Below the pieces are notes generated by a model. The model was not told where the DNA came from. It ran no database searches and was given only the letters and a program-made list of their open reading frames with translations. From Vicinamibacteria bacterium (GTDB lineage Bacteria > Acidobacteriota > Vicinamibacteria > Vicinamibacterales > UBA2999), in NCBI GenBank assembly GCA_025938035.1, contig JAICQE010000193.1:1-7448 (forward strand): a DNA stretch of 7,448 nt. The letters run 5' to 3'. Below are positions 1 to 7,448 of this stretch, one piece after another (within the stretch, counting starts at the first letter, position 1; every line of letters begins with the position of its first letter). Both the position numbers and the translations under genes were made by a program.

Positions 1-1547
<1,547 letters not shown>

Positions 1548-1550
1548 AGC

Positions 1551-1556
1551 TCTCCG
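1551..1556 (-). promoter_or_regulatory. Ribosome binding site of the GH51 gene
   Basis: On the minus strand CGGAGA lies 3-4 nt ahead of the ATG at 1547. It supports that codon as the start, and the start is also required to include the twin-arginine signal. Spacing is slightly short. Confidence 0.55.
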
Positions 1557-1563
1557 TTTTTTG

Positions 1564-1759
1564 GGTTCAGGAGGTTCAAGGGTTCAAAGGGTGCAGGGGT
1601 CCAGTTCAGATGGTTCGGTGGGTTCACGGGTTCCTGAACCTGCTGAACCAAACGTCTTGCACCCTTGCACCCTTTGAACCCTTTGCACCCTTTGAACCCC
1701 TTGAACCCTTGCACCCCTTGAACCCTTGCACCCCTTGAACCCCTTGAACCCTTTGAACC
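1564..1759. repeat. Degenerate 8-10 nt repeat array with an inverted portion
   Basis: This fills nearly all of the 221 nt between the sugar-binding protein gene and the GH51 gene. The right part (1657-1759) is twelve back-to-back units of the form TTGAACCC or TTGCACCC with one extra T and/or C in some units. The left part (about 1564-1633) carries the same motif in the opposite orientation, more eroded (GGTTCAAGG, GGTTCAAAGG, GGGTGCAGG, GGTTCACGG). The two parts can pair: 1573-1595 is the reverse complement of 1684-1707 apart from one extra C. There are no unique spacers, so this is not a CRISPR array. A read-through transcript could fold into a long imperfect hairpin between the two genes. 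I see no convincing promoter in it. Confidence 0.9.
1573..1707. repeat. Near-perfect inverted repeat arms within the array
   Basis: Arms are 1573-1595 (GGTTCAAGGGTTCAAAGG then GTGCA) and 1684-1707, complementary over 23 positions with a single inserted C. The intervening 88 nt contains a second weaker pairing between about 1621-1633 and 1636-1649. It lacks the run of T that would follow a classic intrinsic terminator, so a termination role is only possible, not shown. Because the right array is repetitive, several alternative registers can pair with the same left arm. Confidence 0.6.
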
Positions 1760-1768
1760 ACCAGGTGC

Positions 1769-2755
1769 CTATCTACGTCCCCGCAGTTCGTTGATCTTCG
1801 TGGTGAACTCCTCCACGTTCGACCGGTTCACGACCAGCGTCGGCACGATGATCTGCTCCGTTGCGGGAATAAACGACCGATCGCCGCGCAGCGCCTGGGC
1901 CATCCGGACGATCGACTGATACCCGAACTCGAACGGCTGCTGCACGACCGTTCCGTGAATCGCGCCGTCTTTCACGCCGGCCAGCGTCTCGTCGGCCTCG
2001 TCGAACGCCACGATCTTGACGCGGCCGACTTTGCCGGCCTCGCGAACGGCATTCAAGATCGCCGGACCGTTATAGCTCCACAAACCGACGAGCCCTTTGA
2101 TATCCGGGTATCGCACGAGCGTGTCGGCGGCATTCGCCTTGGCACGCACATCATCCACATCGTCCGTGCGCACGTCGATCACGCGGATATTCGATCCCGC
2201 CAGCGTTTCCTTGATCCCCTGGATGCGCTCCTGGGCGTTCTGCGCATCCAGCTTGCCGACAAACAGCATGATCGAGCCGCCTTCGGGGATCGCTTCGCGA
2301 ATGAGCTGGCCCGCCTGGCGTCCGGCGGCCACGTTATCGGTGCCGATGTAGCAGGCGCGATCCGACTGCGGTGCGTCACTGTCCTGCGTGAACACGAGCG
2401 CACGCGTCGCCGCGGCATTGAGCATTCGTGTCTGGTTCTGCGGGTCGACCGGTGAAATGGCGATCGCGTCCACTCCCCTGGTGAGCAGATCGTCCACGAT
2501 CCGCTGCTGTTCGGCAGCCTCGGGCGGCGGCGTCAGCCTGAAATCGACTTCGACGTCGGCCAGCTCCGCATCCGCCTTTTCCACGCCGCGCCGGGCGATG
2601 GTCCAGAAATCGGCGGAGTTGTTCGTGACAAAGGCCAGCCTGAGAGTCTTGGCGCCGTTCGACGACGCCTCTTCAGCGGAACGGCAACCGGCCACGGCAA
2701 GGCCCAGCGCCAGCAACAGCACACCCGCCTTCATCCAGAACATGTGCAGCTTCAT
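1769..2755 (-). CDS. Sugar-binding lipoprotein of a CUT2-type ABC transporter
   Basis: A 328-residue periplasmic binding protein of the ribose/galactose/arabinose type (Peripla_BP_4-like). The N-terminus is hydrophobic (residues 9-22) and ends in a lipobox VAGC with Cys24 as the lipidated residue, so it is anchored in a membrane facing the periplasm. Typical family stretches follow: RLAFVTNNSADFWTIARRG at 39-57, GVDAIAISPVDP at 94-105 and YIGTDNVAAGRQAG at 136-149, then a second lobe containing VGLWSYNGPAILNAV and KIVAFDEADE. It would capture a monosaccharide for the ABC ATPase encoded divergently at 6205. The gene starts 7 nt after the kinase stop, so it is very probably in the same operon. 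Met8 is a possible alternative start (MKAGVLLLALG) and would still leave a good lipoprotein signal. The sugar cannot be read from sequence; L-arabinose is inferred from the neighbours. Confidence 0.9.
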   Translation of the reverse strand: MKLHMFWMKAGVLLLALGLAVAGCRSAEEASSNGAKTLRLAFVTNNSADFWTIARRGVEKADAELADVEVDFRLTPPPEAAEQQRIVDDLLTRGVDAIAISPVDPQNQTRMLNAAATRALVFTQDSDAPQSDRACYIGTDNVAAGRQAGQLIREAIPEGGSIMLFVGKLDAQNAQERIQGIKETLAGSNIRVIDVRTDDVDDVRAKANAADTLVRYPDIKGLVGLWSYNGPAILNAVREAGKVGRVKIVAFDEADETLAGVKDGAIHGTVVQQPFEFGYQSIVRMAQALRGDRSFIPATEQIIVPTLVVNRSNVEEFTTKINELRGRR

Positions 2756-2758
2756 CAG

Positions 2759-2764
2759 CTCCTC
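2759..2764 (-). promoter_or_regulatory. Ribosome binding site of the binding-protein gene, overlapping the kinase stop
   Basis: On the minus strand the sequence TGAGGAGCTGATG contains the TGA stop of the kinase (2763-2765), a GAGGAG Shine-Dalgarno element and the ATG at 2755. Stop and ribosome site overlap, which suggests translational coupling of the two genes. The 3 nt spacing to the first ATG is tight. Confidence 0.6.
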
Positions 2765-4130
2765 ACAACTCGATCGAGCGAGCGCCGAACGCGATCACAC
2801 CCGATGATGATCCTGAAAACACGTGCGGCCGATGACCGGTCGCGCGCTCGTACTCCTGAGCGACCCTGGCAATCGCCGCCGAAGACCCTTTCCGCCCAAC
2901 CACCGCGACGGTGCCGCCGCTGCCTCCTCCGGTGATGCGGGCGCCAAAGAGGCCGGCCTCACCACCTTCAGTTCGCACCAGCTCCACCAGACGGTCCGTT
3001 CCCGGAGATCCCAGCCCGCACGCCTGGTAACTGGCGTGCGACTCGAACATCAGCGCTCCAAGCTCCACACGTCGCTCGCCCGCCGTCGCGTGCAGCAGCT
3101 CGCGGAACCGCTCCGCCCGCCCCCGCTCGTAGACCGGATGGGCCGTCGGCGCCCGGACCTTGTACCGGCGGCCGCGGTCCACCCTGGTCACGGTGTCGGC
3201 GGTGCATCCGTACCGCGCGAGAAAATCGTCGCCGGACATCTCCTCGGGGAGCCAGCGACCGAGCTCACGTTCGAACTCGGCGGGTGCGACGTTGGCCAGA
3301 TAGTCTAGCGGCGCGCCGGCATGTTCGCTCAGAATTCGCAGTCCCATGAACGCGCCGGCCCGCACGGCACTGTAATCCGACCCGCCGACGGCGTGGCGCT
3401 CGCCGGAATCGAGCCCCCAGAACTCGATGTCGTCGGGTACCGCGATCGACGGGTGAAGTTCGGCAGGCTGACACAACAGCGCAAGCAGCCGATCGTGCTC
3501 GCCGAATACGCACGTCATCTGATCCATCACCCCGCACGGTGCGCCTGTGACGAGGTTTTCGCTCTTCTGGCACCACAGCGCGAGATCCCGCAGCTCGAGC
3601 GTGATCCCGAACGCAGTCGCGGCCGCGTACATACTTGCTGTCTCGATCGCGGCGGACGAACTCACCCCCTTGCCTTCCGGCACCTGCGACGAGACGACCA
3701 CCCTGGCGCCGGCGAGCGGCATCCCGCGCTCACGTGCAAGCACCAGAAATACGCCGGCGACGTAGGACATCCAATGCGGCGCGATGGGCTTCGTGCTCTT
3801 CGATCCCTTCGTGCCCTTCGTGTTCCCAAACAGCGCCCTCGCCCGCTCGTAATCCACCGGCACGCCGTCGGGCGCAAGCGTCTCGATCGGAATCGCGCAC
3901 GGCGGCCGGCCGATGCTGACGACCTCGAGCATCGGGCGTTCGCTCCGTTGGACCGCCGCGAACGTCGCTTCAGCGATCGGCCGTTGCAGGACGAGCGAGC
4001 CCGAATAATCCGCAATGCCGCCCATCACGTCGAGCCGCCCCGGCGCCCGGGCGATGGTGACCACGGCACCGCGTTCGAACAGCGAGTCGTCGCGGAGCGC
4101 GGCGATGAAACGGTCGAAGTCAGACCTCAT
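2763..4130 (-). CDS. GHMP sugar 1-kinase resembling plant L-arabinokinase
   Basis: A 455-residue cytoplasmic kinase of the galactokinase branch of the GHMP family; it should phosphorylate the anomeric OH of a sugar with ATP. Three family motifs are present: the sugar-site motif RAPGRLDVMGGIADYSG (28-44), the ATP loop PEGKGVSSSAAIE (151-163), and RITGGGSGGTV (398-408). Asp203 in PCGVMDQM matches the galactokinase catalytic Asp and Arg32 the conserved Arg. Galactokinases have a GEHTDY-like stretch in motif 1; here it is GGIADY, without Glu-His. From memory, the plant ARA1 kinase domain has the same GGIADYSG motif, and also QKxENxVxGAPCGVMDQM and FWGxDSGxRHxVGGSDY as here (QKSENLVTGAPCGVMDQM 188-205). 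The plant protein's N-terminal domain is absent. Residues 103-115 form a Thr/Ser-Lys-Gly repeat encoded by a 9-nt tandem repeat. It follows the phosphatase after 27 nt, with a weak ribosome site. L-arabinose is favoured as substrate; galactose or a related sugar remains possible. Confidence 0.85.
   Translation of the reverse strand: MRSDFDRFIAALRDDSLFERGAVVTIARAPGRLDVMGGIADYSGSLVLQRPIAEATFAAVQRSERPMLEVVSIGRPPCAIPIETLAPDGVPVDYERARALFGNTKGTKGSKSTKPIAPHWMSYVAGVFLVLARERGMPLAGARVVVSSQVPEGKGVSSSAAIETASMYAAATAFGITLELRDLALWCQKSENLVTGAPCGVMDQMTCVFGEHDRLLALLCQPAELHPSIAVPDDIEFWGLDSGERHAVGGSDYSAVRAGAFMGLRILSEHAGAPLDYLANVAPAEFERELGRWLPEEMSGDDFLARYGCTADTVTRVDRGRRYKVRAPTAHPVYERGRAERFRELLHATAGERRVELGALMFESHASYQACGLGSPGTDRLVELVRTEGGEAGLFGARITGGGSGGTVAVVGRKGSSAAIARVAQEYERATGHRPHVFSGSSSGVIAFGARSIEL
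3789..3824. repeat. Four 9-nt tandem repeats inside the kinase gene
   Basis: Plus-strand units are CTTCGTGCT, CTTCGATCC, CTTCGTGCC and CTTCGTGTT. On the coding strand they read as in-frame triplets giving NTKGTKGSKSTK at about residues 103-114 of the kinase, just before the WMSYVAG helix. Since 9 is a multiple of 3, gain or loss of units keeps the frame. Compared with my recollection of plant arabinokinase, this is an insertion of roughly ten residues in a surface loop. Confidence 0.8.
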
Positions 4131-4157
4131 CGTCGTCGGTCCGGCTGAAGGCGGACA

Positions 4158-5168
4158 CTACGCGTGTCCCTCGAGCAATTGGCGAGCACGGAGCTCCTGC
4201 TGCAGCAAAGGCTCGATCTGTGCCTGGATCGCCGCATTCGCGTAACCCGCCCACGCCACTTCTGCCTCGACGTTCAATGGCGCGTCGAGCGGCTGGCCAT
4301 GCGGAGCCGTCACGATCACACCACCCTCTCGGGCAATGAGCGCAGTGCAGATGTCGTACGGATGACACGTGAGAGACGGGGGGTAGCCACGACCGGAGAG
4401 CAATGGGCGCATCAGCGGCCGCAGGTCGGCAACAAAACGATCGTGGCCGGCCAGAAGTTCGTAGAGCTGCCCGCCGGTGGACGCGTATTGATCTTCGAAG
4501 CAGTGCGCCTTGCCAGGTGGAGGCGCGCCAAGCGCGCCGCGGATAATCGCTTCATCCATCGCGGCAAGCTCGTCGCGCGCGCCCGGAAAGAAACGCGCAA
4601 TCGACGCGTACCCGTGCGCGATCGACGTCGCCGTGGACGGACGTAGCGCAATGGCGTGGGACTCGCCCGTCAGCCGATTGTGGCGGCGAGCCTGCACTCC
4701 TTCGCCGCGTACAGCCCACATCTGGTCCGACAAGTGCTGCTTGACGAGCGGGATCTCCGTCTGTACGGCCAGCACGATGTCCTGCAGCGAGGTGTCGGGG
4801 CCGCGGTTAGGCGCGACGCCAGTCAGCACCCACGCGCTGCGCTTCTGATACATCAGCCCGCGCGTCCCGTCGATCGGATCGACGATGATGACCCATTCGG
4901 CCGCCCTATCCCGTTCGTACGCCTTGCGTCCGCCGCTCAACCCCTCCGCCACGAGCACGAACGAGTGCTCGCGCGCCAGAGCGTCGGCAAAACGCGTCAC
5001 CATCGCTTCCCCGACAACATCGATCGCGTAAATCGTGTCGCCGGGTTCGTCACGATCGACGGTCGCCAGGCTGCGGATATCCTGCCGCTCCGTCGCGCTC
5101 ACGATCTCATCGCGTACCTGCGCCTGCAGGCCGAGAAGCGGCTGAAGAAGCGTCCGCGGATCACGCAT
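4158..5168 (-). CDS. Inositol-monophosphatase-family phosphatase
   Basis: A 336-residue protein of the Mg2+-dependent, Li+-sensitive phosphatase superfamily (IMPase/FBPase/CysQ type). The metal-binding signature [11 protein letters not shown] spans 92-102 with Asp97 and Asp100. An upstream acidic residue is Glu75 in LVAEGLSGG, where many relatives have GEE. The C-terminal metal ligand is Asp272 in [16 protein letters not shown]. It is longer than typical IMPases (about 260-270), with extra sequence between the two metal motifs (about 120-260). Its ATG overlaps the stop of the galT-family gene by 8 nt (ATGCGTGA), and no strong ribosome site is visible, so translation is probably coupled to that gene. 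Being sandwiched between a sugar 1-kinase and a uridylyltransferase, it might hydrolyse a sugar 1-phosphate or another phosphate ester of the pathway, but this is a guess; the substrate cannot be read from the sequence. Confidence 0.87.
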   Translation of the reverse strand: MRDPRTLLQPLLGLQAQVRDEIVSATERQDIRSLATVDRDEPGDTIYAIDVVGEAMVTRFADALAREHSFVLVAEGLSGGRKAYERDRAAEWVIIVDPIDGTRGLMYQKRSAWVLTGVAPNRGPDTSLQDIVLAVQTEIPLVKQHLSDQMWAVRGEGVQARRHNRLTGESHAIALRPSTATSIAHGYASIARFFPGARDELAAMDEAIIRGALGAPPPGKAHCFEDQYASTGGQLYELLAGHDRFVADLRPLMRPLLSGRGYPPSLTCHPYDICTALIAREGGVIVTAPHGQPLDAPLNVEAEVAWAGYANAAIQAQIEPLLQQELRARQLLEGHA

Positions 5169-6201
5169 GCGGTGTCTTGTAATGAACGTCGGATGTGGCG
5201 CGTAGTTCGTCAGCCTTCGACTCCGGCCGGGTGTCGCTCAGGAAGTTGCCGCCACCGATTTCAGGTCCGGCGAGATACTTGAGGAGGTGCGGCTTGCGCA
5301 GCGGCGGGTGACACTCGATGTGGAAGTGGAAGCCCGAATAATCGCCGCCATCCGTTGGCGCCTGGTGCAAGGTCAGGACGTATGGAAACGACATCTGCCA
5401 CAGATTGTCGTACCGGACCAGCAGCGACTTCAGCGCCGCCGCCAGATCGTCGAGCTCGCCCGGCGCCATCGTCGCCAGGCTGGCATGCGTCTCCTTCGGC
5501 GCCACATAGCATTCGTACGCGTATCGCGCGAAATACGGAAGGAAGACCACGGCTGATCCGTTCTCCACGACCAGCCGGCGGCCGTCATCCTGTTCGGCGC
5601 GGATGATGTCCTGAAAAAGGACCCGGCCGTGCTCCTGATAGTGGCGCGAGCTCGCGGCAGCTTCCGTCTCGATCGTCTTGAACACGAAGTTGGTCGCGTA
5701 GATCTGTCCATGGGGGTGGGGGTTCGATACGCCAACCACCTCGCCCTTGTTCTCGAACGTCAGCACGTGCCGCACCTCGGGGCGCGCGCCGAGTTCCACG
5801 TATTGATCGCGCCAGGCGCGCAGCAGCTCCACGATTACGTCGACCGGCAGTTCCGCGAGCGTGGCGTTGTGCCGCGGCGTGTAGCAGACGACGCGAGCCG
5901 CGCCGCTCGCCGGCGCGTTGCGATAAATTCCTGGCGGCGGGTCCAGTTCGCGCGGCGCATCCGCCCCCACGCAGGGATGATCGTTGTCGAAGACAAAGAC
6001 CGAACGGTAATCCGGATTCCGCTCGCCGCTGACGCGCAGGTTCCGTGGGCAGAAGTAGCAGCTTTCGACGTGCTCCGGCACCGGTTGCGCGGATACCGTG
6101 GCGCGCTCACCCTGCCACGGCCTATCCTGTCGGTGCGCGGCCACGACCACCCACTCCTGCCGGAGGGGGTGCCATCGCTGCTCCCAGGCAGAGGTCACCA
6201 T
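5161..6201 (-). CDS. galT: GalT-family hexose/pentose-1-phosphate uridylyltransferase
   Basis: A 346-residue member of the GalT branch of the HIT superfamily, close to the usual length. The active-site motif is [11 protein letters not shown] (159-169), with His164 as the residue that becomes uridylylated and His162 as a metal ligand. The structural metal site is complete: Cys48 and Cys51 in CYFC, His111 in [11 protein letters not shown]. The C-terminal domain has [10 protein letters not shown] (291-300) and [17 protein letters not shown] (308-324), the family's sugar-phosphate region. GalT swaps UMP from UDP-glucose to a sugar 1-phosphate. Galactose 1-phosphate is the classic acceptor; the arabinokinase-like gene in this operon makes L-arabinose 1-phosphate a serious alternative. 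The ATG at 6201 is well supported, because an in-frame TAA (6217-6219) lies 15 nt upstream and no other ATG lies between; GTG at codon 2 is the only near alternative. It is the first gene of the leftward operon and starts 3 nt from the divergent ABC ATPase start. Confidence 0.92.
   Translation of the reverse strand: MVTSAWEQRWHPLRQEWVVVAAHRQDRPWQGERATVSAQPVPEHVESCYFCPRNLRVSGERNPDYRSVFVFDNDHPCVGADAPRELDPPPGIYRNAPASGAARVVCYTPRHNATLAELPVDVIVELLRAWRDQYVELGARPEVRHVLTFENKGEVVGVSNPHPHGQIYATNFVFKTIETEAAASSRHYQEHGRVLFQDIIRAEQDDGRRLVVENGSAVVFLPYFARYAYECYVAPKETHASLATMAPGELDDLAAALKSLLVRYDNLWQMSFPYVLTLHQAPTDGGDYSGFHFHIECHPPLRKPHLLKYLAGPEIGGGNFLSDTRPESKADELRATSDVHYKTPHA
6190..6194 (+). promoter_or_regulatory. 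Ribosome binding site of the ABC ATPase, inside the galT start region
   Basis: AGAGG (or GAGGT one base later) lies about 9-10 nt ahead of the plus-strand ATG at 6205. It sits within codons 2-4 of the opposite-strand galT-family gene. A GGAGG at 6162-6166 is only 2 nt from an in-frame GTG at 6169 and is a less likely start. Confidence 0.5.
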
Positions 6202-6204
6202 TCG

Positions 6205-7448
6205 ATGTCGGTTCCTTTACTGCACATGTCGGCGATTGCCAAGCGCTTTCCGGGTGTCGTCGCGCTCGATGGCGTCGATTTCAATCTCGCCGCCGGCGAG
6301 ATCGTCGCACTGGTCGGCGAGAACGGCGCCGGCAAATCCACGCTGATGAAGATCCTTGGCGGGATCATTCCTGCCGATTCCGGCGCGATCCACATCAACG
6401 GCACGCCGGTGACGATGCGTGGACCGGGCGACGCGGCGCGGCTGGGCATCGCGGTGATCCACCAGGAACGCGAGCTGATCGACACCCTCGACGTCGCGGC
6501 GAACGTGTTCCTCGGGCGCGAGCCCACACGTGGCGGGCCGCTGCAGCTCCTTGATCGTCGGCGGATGCACGCGGATGCGGAACAGCAGCTCGCCCGCATC
6601 GGCGTGCAGATTCCCACACGCACCCGGCTTGGGGAGCTCTCGGCGGCGCAGCAGCAGCTCGTGTCCATCGTCCGTGCGCTGTCGATGAACGCGCGGATGC
6701 TGATCCTCGACGAACCGACATCCAGCCTGACCTCCACGGACGCCGAACGGCTGTTCGGCGTGCTGCGGGACCTGCGCCGATCCGGTACGGCGATCGTCTA
6801 CATCTCGCATCGCCTGAAGGAAATCGAAATGCTGGCCGACCGCGCGGTCGTGCTGCGCGACGGGCGGAACGCCGGGACGCTCGCCCGCGACGCCATCTCG
6901 CACGACCGGCTGGTGCAGCTGATGGTCGGCCGCGTTGTCGACAGGGCGTCCCCGCGCGTGGAGGCGTCGGCCGGGCCGGCCGTGCTGCGCATCGAGCGGC
7001 TGCGCACCGGCCGTTATCCGGACGTCGAAATCTCGCTCGACATCCATCGCGCGGAGGTACTGGGCATCGCCGGGCTCGTTGGCGCAGGACGGACGGAACT
7101 GGCTGAGGCGATCTGCGGCGTGGGCCCCCGGCGGTCGGGCGAAATCCTCCTCGATGGCCAGCCACTCGCAATCCATTCGGCGCGCGACGCAATCCGTCAT
7201 GGCATCTGCCTGGTCCCCGAGGATCGGCGCCGCTGCGGCGTCGTTGGGGCCATGAGCGTCCGTGAGAACGTAACGCTGCCGGCGCTGTGGTCATACGCCC
7301 GCCTCGGTCTGATCGGGCGTTCGGCCGAGGCCAGCGCGGTTCGTCGCATGACGACGGCGCTCACCGTCAAGGCCGCGTCCATCGAAAGCCCGGTAGCGAC
7401 GCTGAGCGGCGGCAACCAGCAGAAAGTCGTCCTCGCCAAATGGCTCGC
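6205..7448 (+). CDS. CUT2-type sugar ABC transporter ATP-binding protein (3' end cut by window)
   Basis: The frame is open from ATG 6205 to the edge (414 codons); family members have about 500 residues, so roughly 90 are missing. It is a double-ATPase subunit of the RbsA/MglA/AraG type. Domain 1 has Walker [10 protein letters not shown] (38-46), Q-loop Gln87 in VIHQERE, signature [15 protein letters not shown] (145-159; LSAAQ where LSVGQ-like forms are usual), Walker [13 protein letters not shown] (165-176) and His202 in ISHRLKE. Domain 2 has the degenerate Walker [11 protein letters not shown] (290-299) and signature [15 protein letters not shown] (400-414), as normal for this family, where only one site is fully catalytic. 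It would power import of the sugar bound by the lipoprotein at 1769-2755; a permease gene is expected further right. ATG at 6226 (Met8) is an alternative start, but the [14 protein letters not shown] opening fits the family from Met1. Confidence 0.95.
   Translation, partial: MSVPLLHMSAIAKRFPGVVALDGVDFNLAAGEIVALVGENGAGKSTLMKILGGIIPADSGAIHINGTPVTMRGPGDAARLGIAVIHQERELIDTLDVAANVFLGREPTRGGPLQLLDRRRMHADAEQQLARIGVQIPTRTRLGELSAAQQQLVSIVRALSMNARMLILDEPTSSLTSTDAERLFGVLRDLRRSGTAIVYISHRLKEIEMLADRAVVLRDGRNAGTLARDAISHDRLVQLMVGRVVDRASPRVEASAGPAVLRIERLRTGRYPDVEISLDIHRAEVLGIAGLVGAGRTELAEAICGVGPRRSGEILLDGQPLAIHSARDAIRHGICLVPEDRRRCGVVGAMSVRENVTLPALWSYARLGLIGRSAEASAVRRMTTALTVKAASIESPVATLSGGNQQKVVLAKWL
6213..6218 (-). 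promoter_or_regulatory. Ribosome binding site of the galT-family gene, inside the ABC ATPase gene
   Basis: On the minus strand AAAGGA lies 11 nt ahead of the ATG at 6201. It overlaps the in-frame TAA that limits the upstream extent of the gene, and it lies within codons 3-5 of the divergent ABC ATPase. The spacing is somewhat long. Confidence 0.5.

Noticed and set aside
1657..1759. Regular repeats that might be a CRISPR array
   Set aside because: Units are only 8-10 nt, directly adjacent and without unique spacers; no cas genes are nearby.
2763..4130. Simple annotation of the kinase as galK
   Set aside because: The Glu-His pair of the galactokinase signature is missing and the surrounding motif fits plant arabinokinase better, so the galK symbol was withheld.
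3321..4148. A 275-codon plus-strand open frame opposite the kinase
   Set aside because: It is antisense to the well-supported kinase and has a shadow-like composition (many Arg, His, Pro).
4522..4538. Perfect hairpin GGCGCGC-CAA-GCGCGCC, terminator-like
   Set aside because: It is inside the phosphatase coding region, has no following T run on either strand, and such GC palindromes are common by chance in this composition.
6169..6204. Upstream GTG start (6169) for the ABC ATPase with a nearby GGAGG
   Set aside because: The GGAGG is only 2 nt from the GTG, the added 12 residues do not resemble the family, and the ATG at 6205 has a better spaced ribosome site.
6217..7200. A 327-codon minus-strand open frame opposite the ABC ATPase
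   Set aside because: The plus strand encodes all ABC motifs in order; the minus-strand product is Arg/His/Asp-rich with no family features, so it is a shadow.

Overview
The window is high-GC bacterial DNA and is almost entirely coding. It holds a compact pentose/hexose utilisation locus. A Tat-type signal, a lipoprotein signal and 8-10 nt minisatellite-like repeats suggest a Gram-negative soil-type bacterium. An acidobacterial (Vicinamibacteria-like) origin is my best guess from general appearance only; nothing in the window proves it.

Layout. Five genes run leftward on the minus strand from position 6201: a galT-family nucleotidylyltransferase (5161-6201), an inositol-monophosphatase-family phosphatase (4158-5168), a GHMP sugar kinase (2763-4130), a lipoprotein sugar-binding protein (1769-2755) and a secreted GH51 alpha-L-arabinofuranosidase (1-1547, cut by the window edge). 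The first four are packed like one operon (8 nt overlap, 27 nt gap, 7 nt gap). The fifth is separated from them by 221 nt filled with a degenerate repeat that includes an inverted copy. On the plus strand, a CUT2-type sugar ABC transporter ATPase starts at 6205 and runs off the right edge. Its start codon lies only 3 nt from the divergent galT start codon. There are no RNA genes, CRISPR arrays or insertion sequences that I can see.

How the genes fit together. GH51 would release L-arabinose from arabinan or arabinoxylan outside the cytoplasm. The lipoprotein and the ABC ATPase (with a permease presumably further right) would import it. The kinase is not a normal galactokinase: its sugar-site signature lacks the Glu-His pair of galactokinases and reads RAPGRLDVMGGIADYSG, which I recognise as the signature of the kinase domain of plant L-arabinokinase (ARA1). 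With a GalT-type uridylyltransferase in the same operon, the locus suggests a Leloir-like route: L-arabinose to L-arabinose 1-phosphate to UDP-L-arabinose. It may be used instead of, or beside, the usual isomerase/ribulokinase route, none of whose genes is in the window. This pathway is an inference; ordinary galactose use is the main alternative. The role of the phosphatase between the two enzymes is not known.
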